From assembly GCF_000971965.1 (NCBI RefSeq), contig NZ_LAQP01000001.1:62001-126000 (forward strand): a stretch of DNA of 64,000 bases, given 5' to 3'. The DNA is from Paenibacillus wulumuqiensis. Lineage in GTDB: Bacteria > Bacillota > Bacilli > Paenibacillales > Paenibacillaceae. The position numbers and the translations under genes are program-made. Shown in pieces: positions 8,875 through 17,594 of this stretch. Numbering within the stretch: the first letter of the stretch is position 1; the number at the start of each line of letters is the position of its first letter. Below the pieces are notes generated by a model, which made no database searches, had not been told where the DNA came from, and worked only from the letters and a program-made list of their open reading frames with translations.

Positions 8875-10362
8875 ATGTCTACACCTACTGGATTTATGGA
8901 ATACAAAAGACAAATTCCCGCGGATCGCGATCCGCTTGAACGCGTAAAAGACTGGGAAGAATTCCATAAGCATATGTCTGAAGACGAACTGCGTACGCAG
9001 GGTGCACGATGTATGGACTGCGGAACACCGTACTGTCATACAGGTATGAATATGGCAGGGTCCACCTTTGGCTGCCCTGTTCATAACCTGATTCCCGAGT
9101 GGAATAATCTGGTTTACCGTGGTCTGTGGAAAGAAGCGCTTGAACGCCTCCACAAGACAAATAATTTTCCCGAGTTTACCGGCCGCATCTGTCCGGCTCC
9201 ATGTGAAGGTTCCTGTACAGTTGGCTTGATCGGCCAGCCGGTAACCATCAAGACGATTGAAGAATCCATTATTGAACGCGGATTTGCCGAAGGCTGGGTT
9301 GTTCCCGAGCCGCCGGAGAAGCGTACAGGACGCCGCGTCGCTGTGATCGGATCTGGTCCGGCAGGACTCGCATGTGCTGCACAGCTCAACAAGGCAGGTC
9401 ATTCGGTTACTGTGTACGAGCGTTCCGATCGTGTCGGTGGATTGCTCACTTATGGTATTCCGAGCATGAAGCTGGATAAGCAGATTGTAGAGCGTCGTGT
9501 GAACCTGCTCCGAGAAGAAGGTATCGAGTTTATTACGAGCACCGAGATTGGTAAAGACATCCCGGCTCAGCAGCTGGTAGACGATTATGATGCGGTCGTG
9601 CTTTGCGGCGGTGCAACCAAACCGCGTGAATTCAATATCGAAGGCAGTCAGCTAAACGGTGTGATTTATGCCATGGATTACCTGAATGGCACCATCAAGA
9701 GCTATCTGGACAGCAATCTGGAAGATGGCAATTACATTTCATCTACAGACAAAGATGTAATTGTTATTGGTGGCGGAGATACCGGTTCCGACTGTGTAGC
9801 GACTTCGCTGCGCCACGGCTGCCGCAGTGTTACCCAATTCGGTACACACGACAAGGCCCCATTGGAACGCGATCCAATCGCCAACCCTTGGCCGCAGTTC
9901 CCTAATGTCTACACACTGGACTATGCACAGGAAGAAGCCAAAGCTATTTTTGGCAGCGATCCGCGTGAATTCTCCATCATGACCACCAAGTTTGTCGGTG
10001 ATGAAAATGGTAACCTGAAAGAACTTCACACGATCCAGATCCAGCGTATTGTTGATGAAACCGGACGTAAAATCTATCAGCCGATTCCAGGTACAGAGCG
10101 CGTATTCCCGGCAGATATTGCCCTGATCGCGATCGGCTTTGATGGACCGGAACAGACACTGGCTCAGCAGCTCGGTCTCGAAACCGACCGCTGGACCAAT
10201 GTTAAAGCCCGTTACGGCAAATACAACACAAACGTCGATAAAGTATTCGCAGCCGGCGATATGCGCCGCGGCCAGAGCCTGGTCGTCTGGGCAATCAACG
10301 AAGGACGCGAAGCTGCGCGTGAAGTGGATAAATATTTGATGGGTGCAACTGTACTGGTCTAA
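8875..10362 (+). CDS. gltD: Glutamate synthase small-subunit-like FAD oxidoreductase
   Basis: This is the NADPH-dehydrogenase (beta) subunit type of glutamate synthase. It passes electrons from NADPH via FAD and Fe-S centres to the large subunit. The 495 residues show N-terminal cluster cysteines ([27 protein letters not shown]), the FAD site [13 protein letters not shown], the NADPH site [11 protein letters not shown] and a C-terminal [19 protein letters not shown] 8875 follows GGGGGA by about 9 bases. No large subunit lies in the window, so it may pair with a distant GltA/GltB or act as a stand-alone GltD-like reductase. An octanucleotide array starts 34 bases after the stop. Confidence 0.9.
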   Translation: MSTPTGFMEYKRQIPADRDPLERVKDWEEFHKHMSEDELRTQGARCMDCGTPYCHTGMNMAGSTFGCPVHNLIPEWNNLVYRGLWKEALERLHKTNNFPEFTGRICPAPCEGSCTVGLIGQPVTIKTIEESIIERGFAEGWVVPEPPEKRTGRRVAVIGSGPAGLACAAQLNKAGHSVTVYERSDRVGGLLTYGIPSMKLDKQIVERRVNLLREEGIEFITSTEIGKDIPAQQLVDDYDAVVLCGGATKPREFNIEGSQLNGVIYAMDYLNGTIKSYLDSNLEDGNYISSTDKDVIVIGGGDTGSDCVATSLRHGCRSVTQFGTHDKAPLERDPIANPWPQFPNVYTLDYAQEEAKAIFGSDPREFSIMTTKFVGDENGNLKELHTIQIQRIVDETGRKIYQPIPGTERVFPADIALIAIGFDGPEQTLAQQLGLETDRWTNVKARYGKYNTNVDKVFAAGDMRRGQSLVVWAINEGREAAREVDKYLMGATVLV

Positions 10363-10396
10363 GCTTGCTTTGACGGACAGAAGCCATATACTTTAC

Positions 10397-10540
10397 GACG
10401 TATGGACGTATGGACGTATGGACGTATGGACGTATGGACGTATGGACGTATGGACGTATGGACGTATGGACGTATGGACGTATGGACGTATGGACGTATG
10501 GACGTATGGACGTATGGACGTATGGACGTATGGACGTATG
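10397..10540. repeat. Octanucleotide tandem array GACGTATG x 18
   Basis: Eighteen perfect, contiguous copies of GACGTATG (144 bp) lie 34 bases behind gltD. The unit differs from that at 8290 but has the same period and the same 3'-of-gene placement. Frames through it stay open only because the repeat contains no stop; no protein is claimed. Confidence 0.98.
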
Positions 10541-10597
10541 GCAGCAGCTATGAACTATGAATACGTATGAATAAAAAAGTATGCAAGAAATAGATAA

Positions 10598-10633
10598 GAA
10601 AAAGGCTGCACTATTAGGTGCAGTCCTTTTTTT
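10598..10633. terminator. Bidirectional terminator behind gltD
   Basis: AAAGG-C-TGCAC / GTGCA-G-T-CCTTT stem with a T7 run on the plus strand and CCTTTTT on the minus strand. It can end gltD and a leftward transcript from the promoter at 10942-10970. Confidence 0.75.
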
Positions 10634-10691
10634 GCAGACAAATGATGAGAGAGGGAGTAATCATTCAGATTGCAACAATGCACATAACGGA

Positions 10692-10799
10692 AGAAAGGAA
10701 ATAATGGTAAAGGACGACCTTTAAGCCTAGAGATTCGCCTTGCTATAACCTGTTCAGAATCTCCAGGCTTAACCGGAGGACGTACCATTATTCCTTTCT
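10692..10799. repeat. 108-bp imperfect inverted repeat
   Basis: Left arm AGAAAGGAAATAATGGTA... (from 10692) and right arm ...TACCATTATTCCTTTCT (to 10799) pair over roughly 40 bases each. Inner arms TAAGCCTAGAGATTC and GAATCTCCAGGCTTA are separated by a central loop of about 17 bases. It has no long T-run and no clear target duplication. It could be a MITE-like element or a large RNA hairpin. Confidence 0.8.
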
Positions 10800-10876
10800 G
10801 AAGTGGATGATGCCTTCCTCCCCAAACTGCAAAAAGCTGTACGACAAAACGATATCCTTCTAATCCAAACGATCAT
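10769..10876 (-). CDS. Candidate 35-residue small protein
   Basis: A minus-strand ORF from ATG 10876 to TAA 10769, starting MIVWIRRISFCRTAF and ending NNGTSSG. What makes it credible is context. GGGAGG lies 5 bases before the ATG, a good sigma-A promoter (TTGTAT-17-TAGAAT, 10970-10942) lies upstream on the same strand, and a bidirectional terminator lies downstream at 10598-10633. The C-terminal codons enter the right arm of the inverted repeat. No known family is recognised. It could equally be a chance ORF on a structured RNA. Confidence 0.33.
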   Translation of the reverse strand: MIVWIRRISFCRTAFCSLGRKASSTSERNNGTSSG

Positions 10877-10941
10877 GCAATCCTCCCAGCTTAATCGTTA
10901 AACTTCTATCAGAGAGTCCAGAACAAGCATTCTACTGTCGA

Positions 10942-10970
10942 ATTCTAAAACACATTATGCTATAATACAA
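10942..10970 (-). promoter_or_regulatory. Minus-strand sigma-A promoter
   Basis: Read leftward: TTGTAT (10970-10965), a 17-base spacer, TAGAAT (10947-10942). The predicted start near 10935 gives a 59-base leader before the small ORF at 10876. It overlaps the plus-strand extended -10 at 10958-10966, so the two would compete. Confidence 0.5.
10958..10966 (+). promoter_or_regulatory. Extended -10 element (TGCTATAAT)
   Basis: A perfect extended -10 (TGC then TATAAT) without a clear -35. Transcription would start near 10973 and meet a terminator hairpin within about 20-55 bases. Confidence 0.5.
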
Positions 10971-10989
10971 ATGAGTAATACGTACGTGA

Positions 10990-11026
10990 GAAAGGGGGCT
11001 GCACTCCAGAGTGTAGCTCCTTTTTT
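10990..11026 (+). terminator. Terminator hairpin upstream of topB
   Basis: A GGGGCTGCACT / AGTGTAGCTCC stem is followed by TTTTTT. It lies between the extended -10 promoter and topB, so it either ends a short RNA of about 55 nt or attenuates topB. Confidence 0.7.
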
Positions 11027-11130
11027 GCCGAAATATTGAAAACTAAGACTTTGCCAACAAAGACAACAACAAAACAACATCCAAGCGTATTCAAAATGAT
11101 GGTAGTCCATTCCCGGAAAGGAATGAAAGC

Positions 11131-13449
11131 ATGAAAATCTTAGTAGTTGCAGAAAAACCGGATATGGGACGTAATATCGCTGCTGTTATTGAACCAAAAG
11201 CACGTAACCAGCGGACTCATCTCGAAGGGGATCAGTACATTATCACCTGGGCGATCGGTCATTTGATCGGTCTGGCAGAACCTGATGCCTATGATCCCAA
11301 ATATAAAAAGTGGAACTTCAAGGATCTGCCGATCATTCCGGATCAGTTCAAAATCGTACCCAATCCACGTACCAAAGATCAGCTCAAGGTAATTGGCGAG
11401 CTGGCCAAGCGTTGTGATCGCATCGTCAACGCCTGTGATGCCGGGCGGGAAGGGCAGCATATCTTTGCCCTGATCCAGCGCCAGCTGAAGCTGCGTCAGC
11501 CGGTCAAGCGGCTGTGGATTTCGGACCTGACAGCAGAAAGTATACGCAAAGGATTTGATCAGCTGCGGGACAGCAGTGAATTTGAGAATCTAACCCGAGC
11601 GGCGCGGGCACGTAGTGAGGCGGATTGGCTGATCGGAATGAATGCTTCACGCGCCTTTACGACCAAGCATAATAATCTGCTGTCGGTTGGACGCGTACAG
11701 ACGCCGGTACTGGCACTAATCTATGATCGGCAAAAGGAAATCGAAGCGTTTGATTCCCAGACTTTTTATGAAGTGAGAGCCAGCTTCAAGCAAAAGGATA
11801 AAACGTATGAAGGGGTATGGCAGGGAGATCGGATCACCGACAAAGCCAAAGGCGAAGCGATCGCAGACAAAGTGAAAGGCAAGGAAGGCCGGATTACGAA
11901 GTACGATATTCGCGAAAGCAAGGAATATCCGTATAAATTGTACGATCTTACCCTGCTGCAGCGGGATGCCAATGCGAAGTTCGGCTACTCTGCCAAAAAG
12001 ACGCTGGACGTAGCCCAAGCGCTGTATGAGCGTCATAAAGTCATTAGCTATCCGCGTACCAACTCCAACTATGTTACCGAGCAAAATATCGACGGCATGC
12101 ATAAAGTGCTCGGGATGCTCAAAAATACGCCGTATGAAGAACTGGCAGGCGGCGCAGATGGCAAGCGGGTACATGTGAACAACAAAGCGGTCTGCAATCC
12201 GAGCAAGGTGGAAGATCATCACGCCATTTTGCCTACACTCAAAAAGCCGGGTACACTGAGCAAGGAAGAGCAGCAGCTCTATGATCTGATCGTACGTCGC
12301 TTTCTTGCACAATTCTATCCGCCTGCAGAGTACAAGCATCATACCGTCATGACCGTGGTCGAGCAGGAGACGTTCAAGACGGCAGTCAAAGAACTGTTGT
12401 TCCTCGGCTGGAAGGTAACGCTGCCGGATAAGGACAAAGCCAAAGGCAAATCCTCTGCCCGCAAAAATTCGGACAAGGAAGAAGATCAGGAAGAAGAGGT
12501 CCAGGAGCCATTTGTTATAGACAGCCAGCTGCCTGTCCTCTGCCGCAAAGCGGATGTAAAGGAAAAAGCGACACAGCCGCCGAAGCCGTACACCGAGGGT
12601 ACATTGCTCAAAGCGATGGAAAGCGCCGGCAAGCAGATCGAAAATGAAGAACTGCGCGACGCGATGAAAGAGTCTGGTCTTGGTACACCGGCGACACGTG
12701 CCGCGACGATCGAGCGTCTCAAGCAGGTCGGTTACGTGACCGCCAGCGGCAAAAAGATTGAGCTTACTCTCAAAGGCCGGGCTGCGATCGAACTGATTCG
12801 CGCTGCCGGGGTAGAACTGCTGACTTCTCCGGAGATGACAGGGCAGTGGGAACGCCGGCTCAACCAGATTTCCCGGGGCGAAGCCGATCCGGACCGTTTT
12901 CTGGAAAGTGTCAAAAAGTTCGCCGTCTCTGTTATTGATAAAGTAAGCACGCAGCTTCCCGCAGCCGCCGGCGCATTCGGCGATGAAGGCAGCCGCTCCA
13001 GAGGTAAAGGGAAACGCAGCGTGGGAGCTGCACCCAGCCGTACACGTACATCGTCCGCATCAGCAGCGGGCAAGAGCAGTTCGGCATCCAGCGGAAGCAG
13101 CCGTCGTACATCTTCGAGTGGAGCAACGGCAACTGCAGAGCAGAAAGTATCGCTCGGCGCAGCCGGTGACCATGCAGCGCTGGGCAAATGTCCATGCAGC
13201 GGCTGCGGCGGTATCATCATCGAGGGCCGCAAAGGCTATGGCTGTTCCCATTTCAAACAGGGCTGCAAGTTTGTCATCTGGAAAGAATATGTTGGCAAAA
13301 ATATCTCTGTTACGATGCTGAAAGCCCTGCTCGAAAAAGGAGAGACCCAGGTGCTCTCGTTCAAGAAAGGCGGACAAACGCACAAGGGGAGAATCAAGCT
13401 GGCTGAGCGGGAGACCGGCAAGCTGATGGTGGAAGCAGTGCATTCTTGA
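11131..13449 (+). CDS. topB: DNA topoisomerase III
   Basis: Type IA topoisomerase that decatenates and relaxes DNA through a 5'-phosphotyrosine link. The 772 residues begin with the Toprim domain (MKILVVAEKPDMGRNI; acidic DAGREGQ). RSEADWLIGMNASRAFT follows, then the active-site Tyr307 in ISYPRTNSNYV. After about residue 610 there is a Ser/Arg/Ala-rich linker. A C-terminal domain follows with a four-Cys zinc ribbon (CPCSGCGG ... YGCSHFKQGC) and a KEYVGKNIS module also found at topB C-termini in Firmicutes. The ATG follows GGAAAGGAATG. A short hairpin transcript may attenuate it. Confidence 0.95.
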   Translation: MKILVVAEKPDMGRNIAAVIEPKARNQRTHLEGDQYIITWAIGHLIGLAEPDAYDPKYKKWNFKDLPIIPDQFKIVPNPRTKDQLKVIGELAKRCDRIVNACDAGREGQHIFALIQRQLKLRQPVKRLWISDLTAESIRKGFDQLRDSSEFENLTRAARARSEADWLIGMNASRAFTTKHNNLLSVGRVQTPVLALIYDRQKEIEAFDSQTFYEVRASFKQKDKTYEGVWQGDRITDKAKGEAIADKVKGKEGRITKYDIRESKEYPYKLYDLTLLQRDANAKFGYSAKKTLDVAQALYERHKVISYPRTNSNYVTEQNIDGMHKVLGMLKNTPYEELAGGADGKRVHVNNKAVCNPSKVEDHHAILPTLKKPGTLSKEEQQLYDLIVRRFLAQFYPPAEYKHHTVMTVVEQETFKTAVKELLFLGWKVTLPDKDKAKGKSSARKNSDKEEDQEEEVQEPFVIDSQLPVLCRKADVKEKATQPPKPYTEGTLLKAMESAGKQIENEELRDAMKESGLGTPATRAATIERLKQVGYVTASGKKIELTLKGRAAIELIRAAGVELLTSPEMTGQWERRLNQISRGEADPDRFLESVKKFAVSVIDKVSTQLPAAAGAFGDEGSRSRGKGKRSVGAAPSRTRTSSASAAGKSSSASSGSSRRTSSSGATATAEQKVSLGAAGDHAALGKCPCSGCGGIIIEGRKGYGCSHFKQGCKFVIWKEYVGKNISVTMLKALLEKGETQVLSFKKGGQTHKGRIKLAERETGKLMVEAVHS

Positions 13450-13480
13450 TCCCTGCCGTCCTGCAGAGATCAGAATGCAT

Positions 13481-13520
13481 AAAAAACGGACCCGGGATTT
13501 ATCCCGAAGTCCGTTTTTTC
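13481..13520. terminator. Bidirectional terminator topB / HAD gene
   Basis: AAAAAACGGAC...GTCCGTTTTTT with an inner GGGAT/ATCCC stem. It serves the convergent topB and HAD genes and overlaps the last codons of the HAD gene. Confidence 0.85.
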
Positions 13521-14266
13521 TCATGAATGCGCAGGCTCTGATGAATGATATCCGGTACCTCGGTCAGTTTGGATACCGTATGAAAAGACTGCTCTGTCTC
13601 CGCCTGAAGCTGGATAATGTCATAAGCCCATTCCAGTTCATGCTTGATATAGATTGTATTCAGCGAGGCCTGAAGCGCAGGTTGTACGTCCGAACGGAGC
13701 GAGTTGCCGATCATCCACGTATCCTGACGAGGCAGCAGATGGGAAGTGATAATCTCTTCCAGTGCTTTTATATTTTTATGCTGACGGATAAAGATGCGGG
13801 AGTCAAAATACGAAGTCAGCTTCATCTGATCGATTTTGCGCTGTTGAATCGCATTTTCACCACCGGTATACAGATAAAGGGTATGCCCGGCCTGCTGAAG
13901 CATCTCCAGCGTCTCAACCATGCCGGGATACGCTTCCACTTCTTTTTCATACACACTGCTGCCGAGCAGCCGCAGCTGGCGCTCTTCCAGTTCGGAAGTC
14001 GGCCGATTGTACAGATGGCTGAAGTGGTGGTAGGTCTCGACGAGTGAACGCGGGAAATGCTCGCTGGCAAATCCGACCTGATGCACGCCGGCGACATCGA
14101 TCTCGATCTGCTTCTGGCGAATATCATGCATTTGCAGTCCTTCGTCCGCGAACCAGCCGGACAGCAGGCTGATAAATTCATCAAGGATCAGATTAAAATA
14201 TTTGTTACAGTAGATCAGCGTATCATCCATATCGAAGATTAGATGCTGGTGCCGAATGTCTTTCAT
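13499..14266 (-). CDS. HAD-superfamily hydrolase
   Basis: A 255-residue soluble phosphatase-like protein. HAD motif I IFDMDDTLI gives nucleophile Asp12 and acid Asp14. Motif II lies near LYLYTGGEN, a Lys lies in the IRQHKN region, and the acidic motif is TWMIGNSLRSDV. ATG 14266 is chosen because AAGGAG lies 8 bases upstream; the GTG at 14275 lies inside that site. It begins 12 bases after the ArsR-like gene, so the two form an operon. The substrate is unknown, with sugar phosphates or nucleotides being usual for the family. Confidence 0.85.
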   Translation of the reverse strand: MKDIRHQHLIFDMDDTLIYCNKYFNLILDEFISLLSGWFADEGLQMHDIRQKQIEIDVAGVHQVGFASEHFPRSLVETYHHFSHLYNRPTSELEERQLRLLGSSVYEKEVEAYPGMVETLEMLQQAGHTLYLYTGGENAIQQRKIDQMKLTSYFDSRIFIRQHKNIKALEEIITSHLLPRQDTWMIGNSLRSDVQPALQASLNTIYIKHELEWAYDIIQLQAETEQSFHTVSKLTEVPDIIHQSLRIHEKKRTSG

Positions 14267-14278
14267 GAAGTTCACTCC

Positions 14279-15196
14279 TTAAATACGGATATACGATTCC
14301 AGAAATAGTTGAAGCTCGGATACTCCATCCTGACGCAGGCTGAAGCGGTCAATGTCTTCTCTACCGAGATGGATACGCAGCAGTCCGGCTACACGCAGCA
14401 TCATTAGATGATGCATCAGCGTCTCCTGTGGCTGCAGCAGATCATGCGCCATTTCCTGCAGTGAACGGGGTTCACCGCCAATATAGCGCAGCATCCGCAA
14501 ACGTTCAGGATCCGATAGCGCCCGCGTCAGGCGCAGCAGCATATTGGGTGGTTCTTCCTCGCCCTCTTCCGGTACATCGACAGGATACTGAATCAGCAGT
14601 ACCCCATCATAAAAGCAGTACGTGTTGATCGGACGGTTATGCACGGTAGGGAACAGAATAACGGTATGCAGTCCCGGCATCGGGGAGACGACGAGACCAC
14701 CGGAAGCATACTCGATCAGCGCTTCCGGTTCCATTTTATCGAGCAGACCGATTTTCTCTTCGCCGTCTTCTGTAATCAGCGGCAGAATCTGGCCTTCAAT
14801 TTGGTGAAAGTAATGTTCGTACCACAGCTTGAGCAGTGGCGCATAACTTTTCTGAATCCGGCTGCTGTCATTCAGCGACAGTCCAGGCATCATCGGGTGA
14901 ATCTCATCCCACATGCCGGTTTCCGGAGTATTCTCAAGATGTTCCAAAAAATGGCGCACGGAACCTTCCGGCTGGCGGCAGCTCGCCCAAGCGTACAGTG
15001 CATCATAATCGTCAAACGGCCAAGAGGAGGCTTCCAATATCGCCAGACGCACTCCAGGGCTTAATGTATTGTCAATTTCCCGAATCCACTCGGTACCGAG
15101 ATCGATATCCCGTATCCATTTCTTGGTAACATAGACCATGAAGCTTCCGAGCAGATCATAAATGGGGGAAACGTCTATTTTCACTTGATAGCTCAT
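14279..15196 (-). CDS. ArsR-like winged-helix transcriptional regulator
   Basis: A 305-residue protein starting MSYQVKIDVSPIYDLLGSF. The N-terminal ~210 residues form an uncharacterised alpha/beta domain. The C-terminal part (from about 225) is a winged helix of ArsR type (ALSDPERLRMLRYIGG, LMHHLMMLRVAGLLRIH). Such long forms differ from the 100-residue metal-sensing ArsR and usually lack metal sites; none is seen here. GGGAGG lies about 10 bases before ATG 15196. It is divergent from an MFS exporter with a palindrome between them, which suggests it controls that gene. Confidence 0.75.
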   Translation of the reverse strand: MSYQVKIDVSPIYDLLGSFMVYVTKKWIRDIDLGTEWIREIDNTLSPGVRLAILEASSWPFDDYDALYAWASCRQPEGSVRHFLEHLENTPETGMWDEIHPMMPGLSLNDSSRIQKSYAPLLKLWYEHYFHQIEGQILPLITEDGEEKIGLLDKMEPEALIEYASGGLVVSPMPGLHTVILFPTVHNRPINTYCFYDGVLLIQYPVDVPEEGEEEPPNMLLRLTRALSDPERLRMLRYIGGEPRSLQEMAHDLLQPQETLMHHLMMLRVAGLLRIHLGREDIDRFSLRQDGVSELQLFLESYIRI

Positions 15197-15286
15197 GAAA
15201 CGAGAACCTCCCAGAATATAATCATCAGTAATCATGAATTCCCATAACAGGCTTGATTCCTAACTTCCTGTTGTGCTTATTATGGC

Positions 15287-15315
15287 TTGTTTGCGTACGG
15301 ATTGTCCACTATAAT
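15287..15315 (+). promoter_or_regulatory. Sigma-A promoter of the MFS gene
   Basis: TTGTTT (15287-15292), a 17-base spacer, then TATAAT (15310-15315). The predicted start is near 15322, giving a leader of about 140 bases. Confidence 0.6.
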
Positions 15316-15353
15316 GTTCGGGTGGTCCGGGTTGGCACATATCTGTTCGGTTC

Positions 15354-15366
15354 CCTGGTAACCAGG
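15354..15366. promoter_or_regulatory. Candidate operator palindrome CCTGGT-A-ACCAGG
   Basis: A perfect 6-1-6 palindrome about 32 bases downstream of the predicted MFS start site, between divergent regulator and transporter. Its position suits roadblock repression. The binding protein is inferred, not shown. Confidence 0.45.
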
Positions 15367-15464
15367 CGGGAATTGCAGTTTATTGCATCCGATCCACTAT
15401 ACCAAATTACAGCATAGATACAGCGTTTTGTAAAATGCTGATACATAAAAATGGAGGAAATATC

Positions 15465-16649
15465 GTGTCTGAGACAACAACATCCAATCGTTCATCTATT
15501 TATTCCAACCAGACCTCTAATTTTGTGATTCTGATTATTGCCATTATCACAGCAGGTCTCAGCCAGGGCATGCTGCTGCCGGTACTGGCTATCTTCCTGG
15601 AGCAGATGGGCGTATCATCCACAATCAACGGATTGAACGCTGCAGCTCTATACGTCGGTTCCTTTGCCATGACACTGGCGGCAGAGCGTCTGCTCGGTGT
15701 GCTCGGATTCAAAAAATTAATGCTCTGCGGACTGCTGCTGGTCATCATTACCCTGCCGCTGTTCCCACTGTATCCCAGCATCGCTTTCTGGTTCGTACTG
15801 CGTATGCTTGTCGGTATTGGAGACAGTGCGATTCACTACTCGGCCCAGCTGTGGGTGCTGATGGCTGCACCGGCAGAGAAGAGAGGCCGTAACCTTTCCA
15901 TTTACGGAATGTCCTACGGAATCGGATTCAGTATCGGCCCGCTGGGTATCCAGCTGCTGGATTGGGGCATGATGACACCGTTCCTGATCATGACAATCCT
16001 CTTCATTATAGTAACCGTACTGGTATGGGTGAAACTGCCGGATGGCAAACCGGAAAAAGAAGAAGGCTCTGAGCCGCAAAAAGGCCGGTTTGGCCGCAGC
16101 TACCGGTGGGCCTGGTATGCGCTTATTCCTGCACTGCTGTACGGTTATATGGAAGCGGCGATGAACAGCAATTTTCCGGTGTATGGCTTGCGTATTGGCT
16201 TTACGACAGACGCAATTGCTTTCCTACTGCCATTTATCGGCATCGGAGGCCTAGTATTGCAGCTGCCGCTCGGGATGCTGAGCGATCGGTTCGGACGCAA
16301 AACGATATTGATGCTGTCCGGCAGCATAGGCGGTCTGCTGTTTGTACTGGTGCCGCTCGCCGGAACAAATATCTGGGCGACAGCAGCCCTGTTCGCTGCC
16401 GCCGGTGGTCTGATCGGATCCTTTTTCTCGTTGGGACTCGCTTATGCGGCAGATATTTTACCCAAAATGTATCTGCCTGCCGCCAACGTACTCGCGTCCT
16501 TTCATTTTAACTTCGGCAGTATTGTCGGGCCGGCCATTGGCGGCAAGGGTATCGAGATGGGATCGGCTTCGAGTCTGTTCTGGGTACTAGGCAGCTGTTA
16601 TATTCTTTTTGCAGCAATGGGATTTGTATTCCGCGAAAAAGCAAAATAA
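15465..16649 (+). CDS. MFS transporter (drug/sugar efflux type)
   Basis: 394 residues with about 12 hydrophobic segments. It has the MFS loop motif in LSDRFGRKTIL (between segments 8 and 9), a charged central loop (KPEKEEGSEPQKG) and a GxxxGPxxG-like run YGIGFSIGPLG in segment 5. GTG 15465 follows GGAGG by 7 bases. It is divergent from the ArsR-like regulator, which suggests inducible export, but the substrate is not predictable from sequence. Confidence 0.85.
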   Translation: MSETTTSNRSSIYSNQTSNFVILIIAIITAGLSQGMLLPVLAIFLEQMGVSSTINGLNAAALYVGSFAMTLAAERLLGVLGFKKLMLCGLLLVIITLPLFPLYPSIAFWFVLRMLVGIGDSAIHYSAQLWVLMAAPAEKRGRNLSIYGMSYGIGFSIGPLGIQLLDWGMMTPFLIMTILFIIVTVLVWVKLPDGKPEKEEGSEPQKGRFGRSYRWAWYALIPALLYGYMEAAMNSNFPVYGLRIGFTTDAIAFLLPFIGIGGLVLQLPLGMLSDRFGRKTILMLSGSIGGLLFVLVPLAGTNIWATAALFAAAGGLIGSFFSLGLAYAADILPKMYLPAANVLASFHFNFGSIVGPAIGGKGIEMGSASSLFWVLGSCYILFAAMGFVFREKAK

Positions 16650-16658
16650 AATCCATGC

Positions 16659-16682
16659 GCAGATGGCATTTCTCTGCTTTTT
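16659..16682 (+). terminator. Weak terminator behind the MFS gene
   Basis: GCAGA/TCTGC stem followed by TTTTT. Confidence 0.35.
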
Positions 16683-16855
16683 CCCCTAAACTATACAATA
16701 GGAGCAATAATGTTGCTGATATGAAAGAGAGTTGCCGTACGGAATGCATGTACCGTATCGGTATGGAGTAAGAAAATCAAGAGCTGAATGGAAATAAAGA
16801 TCCGGCAGCTATAAGACAAGTCGGGATGAATAGTCGCAGAAGGGCGGTCGCAGCA

Positions 16856-17587
16856 ATGTCTATGATTCACGTAGATCATCTGACAAAAATAGTCGGAGAA
16901 GATAGAACCAGAGTACTCGATGATATCAATCTGGAGATTCAGCACGGCGAAATGATTGCACTCGTCGGCCCAAGCGGCAGCGGCAAAAGCATGCTGCTGA
17001 AGTGTTTGGCGATGCGGGAGACCTGGACAGAGGGCAGCTTCCGTGTTGGCGATACGGATATTCATAAATCGGGATTCAGTGGCAAACGCAAAATCAGCCG
17101 GGAGTGGTCTTTTCTGGAGCAGAGCCCTCAGCTGCATCCGGAGCGTACTGCGCTCAAGACGGTGCTGATCGGACAGTCCGGACAGACACCGGTCTGGCGG
17201 ATGCTCACCGGGATGGTACGCTCCGATGATTATATGGGAGCAATGGATATTCTGGAGACGCTCGGTCTATTGGACAAAGCACATCAAAAAGCAGGTACGC
17301 TCAGCGGTGGTGAACGACAGCGTGTCGCGATTGCCCGGGCACTCGCTCATGGTGCCAAGGTGGTGCTGGCGGATGAACCGGTGACGGGTCTGGATCCCAA
17401 ATCAGGCGAAGAAGTTATCAAGACGCTGCGCGCGCTGTGCACGAGCGAGAGATTAACTGTTATTGCCGTGATTCCACTGGAACTGGCGGAGCGGTATGCA
17501 ACCCGGATCATCGGTCTGCAGGAAGGCCGGATTTCTTTTGATATTAATGGAAGAAGGTTGACGAGCGCAGAACGAAGATTGTTATAA
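16856..17587 (+). CDS. ABC transporter ATP-binding protein, PhnC/LolD-like
   Basis: 243 residues with a full ABC set: Walker A GPSGSGKS, signature LSGGERQRVAIARA, Walker B VVLADEP and D-loop TGLDP. The usual switch His is replaced by a Pro-Leu context (AVIPLELAERYA), which is odd for an active ATPase. No permease gene adjoins. The start is ATG 16856 (an ATG at 16862 is also possible); the ribosome-binding site is only moderate (AGGGCGG). It is the first gene of a run of five same-strand genes ending at 22082. Best guess is the ATPase of a transport or mechanotransmission system coupled to the following sensor genes. Confidence 0.75.
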   Translation: MSMIHVDHLTKIVGEDRTRVLDDINLEIQHGEMIALVGPSGSGKSMLLKCLAMRETWTEGSFRVGDTDIHKSGFSGKRKISREWSFLEQSPQLHPERTALKTVLIGQSGQTPVWRMLTGMVRSDDYMGAMDILETLGLLDKAHQKAGTLSGGERQRVAIARALAHGAKVVLADEPVTGLDPKSGEEVIKTLRALCTSERLTVIAVIPLELAERYATRIIGLQEGRISFDINGRRLTSAERRLL

Positions 17588-17594
17588 CCAAAAT

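Noticed and set aside
10343-10570. ORF running through the GACGTATG array
   Set aside because: Open only because the repeat lacks stops in every phase; it starts inside gltD.
10555-10788. 77-codon minus-strand ORF across the inverted repeat
   Set aside because: It runs through the bidirectional terminator. The 35-codon ORF upstream has the better ribosome-binding site.
13475-14047. 190-codon plus-strand ORF opposite the HAD gene
   Set aside because: Antisense shadow; the minus-strand gene has HAD motifs and a ribosome-binding site.
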